Assembly (NCBI RefSeq): GCF_000482745.1
Contig: NZ_AXWQ01000006.1
Location: 124,001 to 188,000, forward strand
Reading direction: 5' to 3'
From: Oleidesulfovibrio alaskensis DSM 16109
Lineage (GTDB): Bacteria > Desulfobacterota > Desulfovibrionia > Desulfovibrionales > Desulfovibrionaceae
Length of the DNA stretch: 64,000 nt
Shown here in pieces: positions 60,917 through 64,000 of this stretch (position 1 is its first letter; the number at the start of each line of letters is the position of its first letter). The notes beneath the pieces are model-generated. The model was not told where the DNA came from. It ran no database searches and worked only from the letters and a program-made list of their open reading frames with translations. Both the position numbers and the translations under genes were made by a program.

Positions 60917-61940
60917 TTGCGGCTTCCTCCAGTGAATTCAAAAAGGTTGCCGCCTCAGCTGCCAGTGCAGGATCAACATGTGTAGCACGGGCAATCGCGT
61001 CCTGTGCCGGAAGCACCCGGTCACGCAGCGCCCGCCGCTCCGGCGCGGAAGGCACGGTTATCCTTACGCCGTTTTCACGCAGGGTCTTTTTGGCCTGCTC
61101 CTGCGCCGCAGCGGCTTCTTTGCGCCCTTCCAGCGCCGCCCTGTTCCACAACGCCGCAAGCTCGTGCCGTACGTCCCCGGGCAGATGCGCCCAAAAGCGG
61201 GCGTTGACCAGCGGCACATACTGGGCAAAGTACTGTCTGTCTTCAAAGGCATAGCGGATGCCGTGCTCCCACAGCCGCGCGCTGACAACGGTTTCATATG
61301 TAGTCAGCACACCGTCCACCGTTCCGGATTCCAGCCACGACGGCAGGTCGGGCCATGCGATGATACGCGGCAGCCCCCCCAGCGCACTGATGCGCATTTC
61401 GTTGCCCAGCCCGCCCGCCACGCGGATGTGCAAACCTTTTACAAGCCGGTCGGCATCAAGCGGCGCTTTAAGGGTGAACAGCTGGGCATGTCCCAGATCA
61501 AGCCATGTGCCCAGCACCACAGAACGCGTGGCGTTCTCGATGCGCGTGACAACGCTCTGCCCCACATGGCCTTCCAGCAGCGTATGTGTATCCTGCGCAG
61601 CGCGTCCGTAAAACATCGGCAGCATGAATAAATTGACGGAAGGTTCGATGCGCGCGATGTTCCAGATGCCGGGGACCGCCATTTCAACCTTGCCCTGCGC
61701 CAGTGCGTACACCACGTCCCTGTCGCGGAACAGGCGGGCATTGGCATAGACAACCGCTTTCAGCCTGCCCTGCAGCTGCTCGTTAACCTGCTGCACAAAC
61801 CTGCGCACAATGGCGGTCTGCATGTGGTCATCGGTATTTTCCAGCGATACGCGCATTACCGGCACAACAGCCGGTGCCTTACCGGCCCCCGCCAGAGAAA
61901 ACAGCAGCACCGCCGCACATGTGAGCAAAATTCTCCACAT
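60906..61940 (-). CDS. TRAP-type DctP-like solute-binding protein
   Basis: A 344-residue exported protein with a signal peptide (LLTCAAVLLFSLAGAGKAPA) and the DctP fold. VMRVSLENTDDHMQTAIVRRFVQQVNEQLQGRL is the usual opening. ALAQGKVEMAVPGIWNI, LHIRVAGGLGNEMRISALGGLPRIIAWPDLPSWLESGTVDGVLTTYETV, with the conserved substrate Arg, follows. No TRAP membrane subunits are in the window, and its start of a four-gene operon with a sensor kinase suggests a sensing role. A Fur box lies about 15-30 bases upstream. Confidence 0.88.
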   Translation of the reverse strand: MWRILLTCAAVLLFSLAGAGKAPAVVPVMRVSLENTDDHMQTAIVRRFVQQVNEQLQGRLKAVVYANARLFRDRDVVYALAQGKVEMAVPGIWNIARIEPSVNLFMLPMFYGRAAQDTHTLLEGHVGQSVVTRIENATRSVVLGTWLDLGHAQLFTLKAPLDADRLVKGLHIRVAGGLGNEMRISALGGLPRIIAWPDLPSWLESGTVDGVLTTYETVVSARLWEHGIRYAFEDRQYFAQYVPLVNARFWAHLPGDVRHELAALWNRAALEGRKEAAAAQEQAKKTLRENGVRITVPSAPERRALRDRVLPAQDAIARATHVDPALAAEAATFLNSLEEAASAP

Positions 61941-61954
61941 CTGTTCCCTCCATA

Positions 61955-61971
61955 ATGAAAATAATTTTCAT
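61955..61971. promoter_or_regulatory. Fur box between the TRAP-binding-protein operon and the fur-like gene
   Basis: The sequence ATGAAAAT-A-ATTTTCAT is a perfect 8-1-8 inverted repeat containing TGAAAATAATTTTCA, which matches the 7-1-7 Fur-box plan. It lies in the 90-base divergent region and could repress both directions when iron is present. Confidence 0.8.
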
Positions 61972-62030
61972 GGCTGGCTTTGCCAGACTGTTTCCCGTAT
62001 TTTCACCTGAAATGAAAAAAAGGCGGTTCC

Positions 62031-62465
62031 ATGCAACATTACACCAGACGTTTTCAGGACTTCATTGCGGAAAAACGCATGAAATGGACCCAGCAGCGTG
62101 AAGCCGTGGTGCATGCCCTGTGGACCACTGAAGAGCATGTCACCTGCGAAGAGCTTGCCGCCCGTCTGGCAGCGCAGGGGCGCCGCATTGGTCTTGCCAC
62201 CGTGTACCGCAACCTGCGGCTGCTGGTGGATGCCGGTCTTGCCCGTGAATTCCACAGCGGCGGAGCTTCTGTACGTTACGAACGGTACATCGAAGACGAC
62301 CACCACGACCACCTGATATGCGAACGCTGCGGCAACACCGTGGAGTTTCTGGACGAAAAGCTTGAATCTCTGCAGGAAGAGCTTGCCAGACGCCATGATT
62401 TCCGGCTGACAGGACACAAGATGTATCTGTACGGAATCTGCAACCGCTGCCGGTCTTCCTCATAG
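62031..62465 (+). CDS. Fur family metal-dependent regulator
   Basis: A 144-residue Fur-family repressor. The N-terminal winged helix has KWTQQREAVVHALW, TCEELAARLAAQGRRIGLATVYRNLRLLVDAGLARE. The metal-binding part has YERYIEDDHHDHLICERCGNTVEF, with the His-rich stretch and a CxxC, and a second CNRC pair at the C-terminus. The two CxxC pairs form the structural zinc site. It faces a Fur box 60 bases upstream and is probably autoregulated. It could be Fur, Zur or PerR; the box supports Fur. Confidence 0.92.
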   Translation: MQHYTRRFQDFIAEKRMKWTQQREAVVHALWTTEEHVTCEELAARLAAQGRRIGLATVYRNLRLLVDAGLAREFHSGGASVRYERYIEDDHHDHLICERCGNTVEFLDEKLESLQEELARRHDFRLTGHKMYLYGICNRCRSSS

Positions 62466-62481
62466 CTTTCCGCCTTTCAGT

Positions 62482-62988
62482 TCAGCGGCAGTCCACAGCC
62501 GCCCGCCGTGCGGCCTGCGCTACCTGCAGGCAGGCGTCGCGTGCGGTCATGGACATCCGCATCATCTCCATACGCAGCAGTTCATCCATTCCCGTTGCCT
62601 GCAAAGCCTGTCCGCGCCCCTGTGCCGTGCACACTGCAAGCGCCTGTTCCATCCGCCCCAGCATAGCCCGCGTCTGCCGCCGCAGGGCGCTGTACGCAGC
62701 GGAAACCGCTGTTCCGTTTTCCGCGGCTCCCCGCATGACAATCAGCTCGTCCTGCAACCCCTGCAAAGCTTCATCCAGCACAGGCAGCCTGTCGCGCACT
62801 CCGCTGCAGTCCGGCCCCTGACCGGAAAGCCATGCCTGTTCCAGCGCCGCCGACTGCCACATAAGGATGTTGAGATTGTGCGCCGGTATACTCTGCCCCG
62901 CACCCGGTTCAGGTTCCCCGGCCTGTGCGCAGTAGGCGGACGTACACACAAGCATGACAGAATATATCCACATTGTTATTATTTTCAT
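62482..62988 (-). CDS. Small exported protein of unknown function
   Basis: A 168-residue protein. The ATG at 62988 follows GGAGAA and gives an N-terminal signal peptide (IITMWIYSVMLVCTSAYCAQA). The mature part is helical and rich in Ala, Gln and Met (ALRRQTRAMLGRMEQALAVC, MDELLRMEMMRMSMTARD) with four cysteines, including PDCSG and a final VDCR. No family recognised. It is convergent with the fur-like gene, 16 bases apart. Confidence 0.72.
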   Translation of the reverse strand: MKIITMWIYSVMLVCTSAYCAQAGEPEPGAGQSIPAHNLNILMWQSAALEQAWLSGQGPDCSGVRDRLPVLDEALQGLQDELIVMRGAAENGTAVSAAYSALRRQTRAMLGRMEQALAVCTAQGRGQALQATGMDELLRMEMMRMSMTARDACLQVAQAARRAAVDCR

Positions 62989-63052
62989 GCGTTCTCCTGC
63001 ATTCATTATCTATTTACAGTTACATACCATACCTCTGTTCCGGACGGCGGGC

Positions 63053-63084
63053 AAAAAAAAACCCCCGGCCGGCACCGGGGGTTT
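63053..63084 (-). terminator. Rho-independent terminator of the TauE/SafE gene
   Basis: The stem ACCCCCGG/CCGGGGGT with a six-base loop is followed on the minus strand by eight T. Confidence 0.92.
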
Positions 63085-63110
63085 GCGTGAGAACTCTGCC
63101 GTACGGGTCT

Positions 63111-63908
63111 TTAAAAAAGACTCAGCAACATCTTTGTGCCCACAGCCAGAAGCAGCACAGCAAAAATACGCTTGAGGCGAGGTACGGGCAGGCTGTGCGC
63201 CAGCCGCACCCCTACAGGGGCGGTAAGCATACTTGCGCTGACAATGCCTATCATGGCGGGCAGATAGACGTAGCCGACAGAGTATTGGGGCAGGGTCGGC
63301 TGGCCCCACCCGCTAAGAACATAGCCCAGTGAACCCGAAATGGCGAGAGGTAATCCGATGGCAGAGGCCGTGCCTATGGCCGTATGAATGGGGGTGTTGC
63401 ACCATGTGAGAAAAGGCACCGACAACGTGCCGCCGCCTATGCCCACCAGACTGGACAACACTCCTATGCCGCCCCCGGCGGCCACCATACCCGGCGCCCC
63501 GGGCAGCTGCCGCGTGGGTTTGGGCTTGATGTTAAGCAGCATCTGCACGGCCACGTAGTACAAAAAGATACCGAAAAATCCTTTCAGAAAATTGGTCGAA
63601 AGCGCGGATGCCACAAATGCCCCTGCAAAAGTGCCCACAAGAATGCCGGGGGTGACCGCCTTTACCGCGGCCCAGTTGACGGCACCGCGCCGGTTGTGCG
63701 CGCGGAAGCTGGAAACGGAGGTGAAAATGATGGTAGCCAGAGAAGTACCCAGCGCAAGGTGCAGCATATGCTCATGCGGTACATTCTGCCATGTGAACGA
63801 AAACGTGAGCATGGGAACAATCACCAGTCCGCCGCCAATGCCGAGCAGACCTGCCAGCACGCCTGCCACGGAACCAAGCGCAATGTAAAGAGCAAGAGAT
63901 TCTATCAT
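63111..63908 (-). CDS. TauE/SafE (TSUP) family membrane permease
   Basis: A 265-residue inner-membrane protein with about eight segments in two related halves. The first half has VAGVLAGLLGIGGGLVIVPML and HLALGTSLATIIFTSVSSFRAH. The second half repeats LSSLVGIGGGTLSVPFLTW and IGTASAIGLPLAISG. TSUP proteins export sulfite, sulfonates or sulfoacetate, among others, so a role in sulfur compound transport would suit this organism (inference). The start at 63908 was chosen because a terminator for the gene to the right occupies 63931-63959, ruling out the longer start at 63971. Confidence 0.9.
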   Translation of the reverse strand: MIESLALYIALGSVAGVLAGLLGIGGGLVIVPMLTFSFTWQNVPHEHMLHLALGTSLATIIFTSVSSFRAHNRRGAVNWAAVKAVTPGILVGTFAGAFVASALSTNFLKGFFGIFLYYVAVQMLLNIKPKPTRQLPGAPGMVAAGGGIGVLSSLVGIGGGTLSVPFLTWCNTPIHTAIGTASAIGLPLAISGSLGYVLSGWGQPTLPQYSVGYVYLPAMIGIVSASMLTAPVGVRLAHSLPVPRLKRIFAVLLLAVGTKMLLSLF

Positions 63909-63930
63909 GATAGTAAGCCCGCCGTCCGTT

Positions 63931-63959
63931 AAAAAAGCCCGCGACAGCATGCCGCGGGC
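63931..63959 (-). terminator. Rho-independent terminator of a minus-strand gene off the right edge
   Basis: The stem GCCCGCG/CGCGGGC with a nine-base loop is followed on the minus strand by six T, just upstream of the TauE/SafE gene start. Confidence 0.8.
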
Positions 63960-64000
63960 CGTATTCTGCATCAGATTCCGCGCAGTATATGCCGTCCGGC

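Overview
The window looks like chromosomal DNA of a sulfate-reducing bacterium of the Desulfovibrio group. The strongest sign is a dsrC gene (54531-54848) whose product has both C-terminal redox cysteines. A futalosine-type menaquinone set (mqnD, mqnE, mqnC, mqnA), anaerobic corrinoid genes (cbiD, cbiET, cbiF), a Fur-type iron box and a UGA-decoded small selenoprotein gene all fit such an organism. Species assignment is inference; no database search was possible. No rRNA, tRNA, CRISPR array or insertion sequence was recognised.

Left part (1 to about 20.0 kb, all minus strand): a long exopolysaccharide operon. In transcription order it holds a polysaccharide export protein, a Wzz-like chain-length protein, a tyrosine autokinase, an ExeA-like ATPase, an outer-membrane beta-barrel, a polysaccharide deacetylase, a PaaK-like adenylate-forming enzyme, several GT2 and GT4 glycosyltransferases (one a GT2-GT4 fusion), a TIGR03790-like secreted protein, an ABC-2 permease, an asparagine-synthase-like protein, two more GT2 enzymes and, running off the window, an O-antigen ligase/polymerase-like membrane protein. 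Many of these are the families that accompany exosortase (PEP-CTERM) loci. The first gene is broken: near 20.03 kb its 5' end is missing and is joined head to head to the 3' end of an aminopeptidase P gene. The operon has therefore apparently lost its original promoter.

20.3-25.3 kb: a YheO-like regulator, ridA, a DAACS symporter lacking about its first 200 residues, and a CyuA-like L-cysteine desulfidase, followed by a convergent rhodanese lipoprotein and a MauE-like membrane protein. 25.3-36.5 kb: cbiD, cbiET, a periplasmic binding protein, cbiF, an unusual cysteine-rich ferredoxin-like protein, the mqn genes, a DUF429 protein and an RRM RNA-binding protein. 36.9-42.5 kb (minus strand): a GNAT acetyltransferase, an EamA exporter, a 5'-nucleotidase and a degenerate GGDEF/TPR protein.

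42.6-45.5 kb: a plus-strand redox operon of nitroreductase, MBL-fold hydrolase, a 73-residue selenoprotein with a SECIS hairpin just after its UGA, an iron-sulfur flavoprotein and ComF. 45.8-53.2 kb: a CheY-like regulator, a Tim44-like protein, a SpoIIE-type phosphatase, an uncharacterised four-gene cassette containing a PqqD-like protein, and larC. 53.3-55.3 kb: a CBS-ACT protein, dsrC with a structured upstream region, and a small unknown gene. 55.5-64 kb: a four-gene overlapping minus-strand operon (TRAP binding protein, sensor kinase, ABC binding protein, nucleoside hydrolase) headed by a Fur box shared with a divergent fur-like gene, then a small exported protein and a TauE/SafE permease.

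The best candidates for undescribed biology are the selenoprotein at 43856-44077, the head-to-head breakpoint that decapitates the exopolysaccharide operon, the PqqD cassette, and the Fur-box operon coupling two binding proteins to a kinase and a nucleoside hydrolase.
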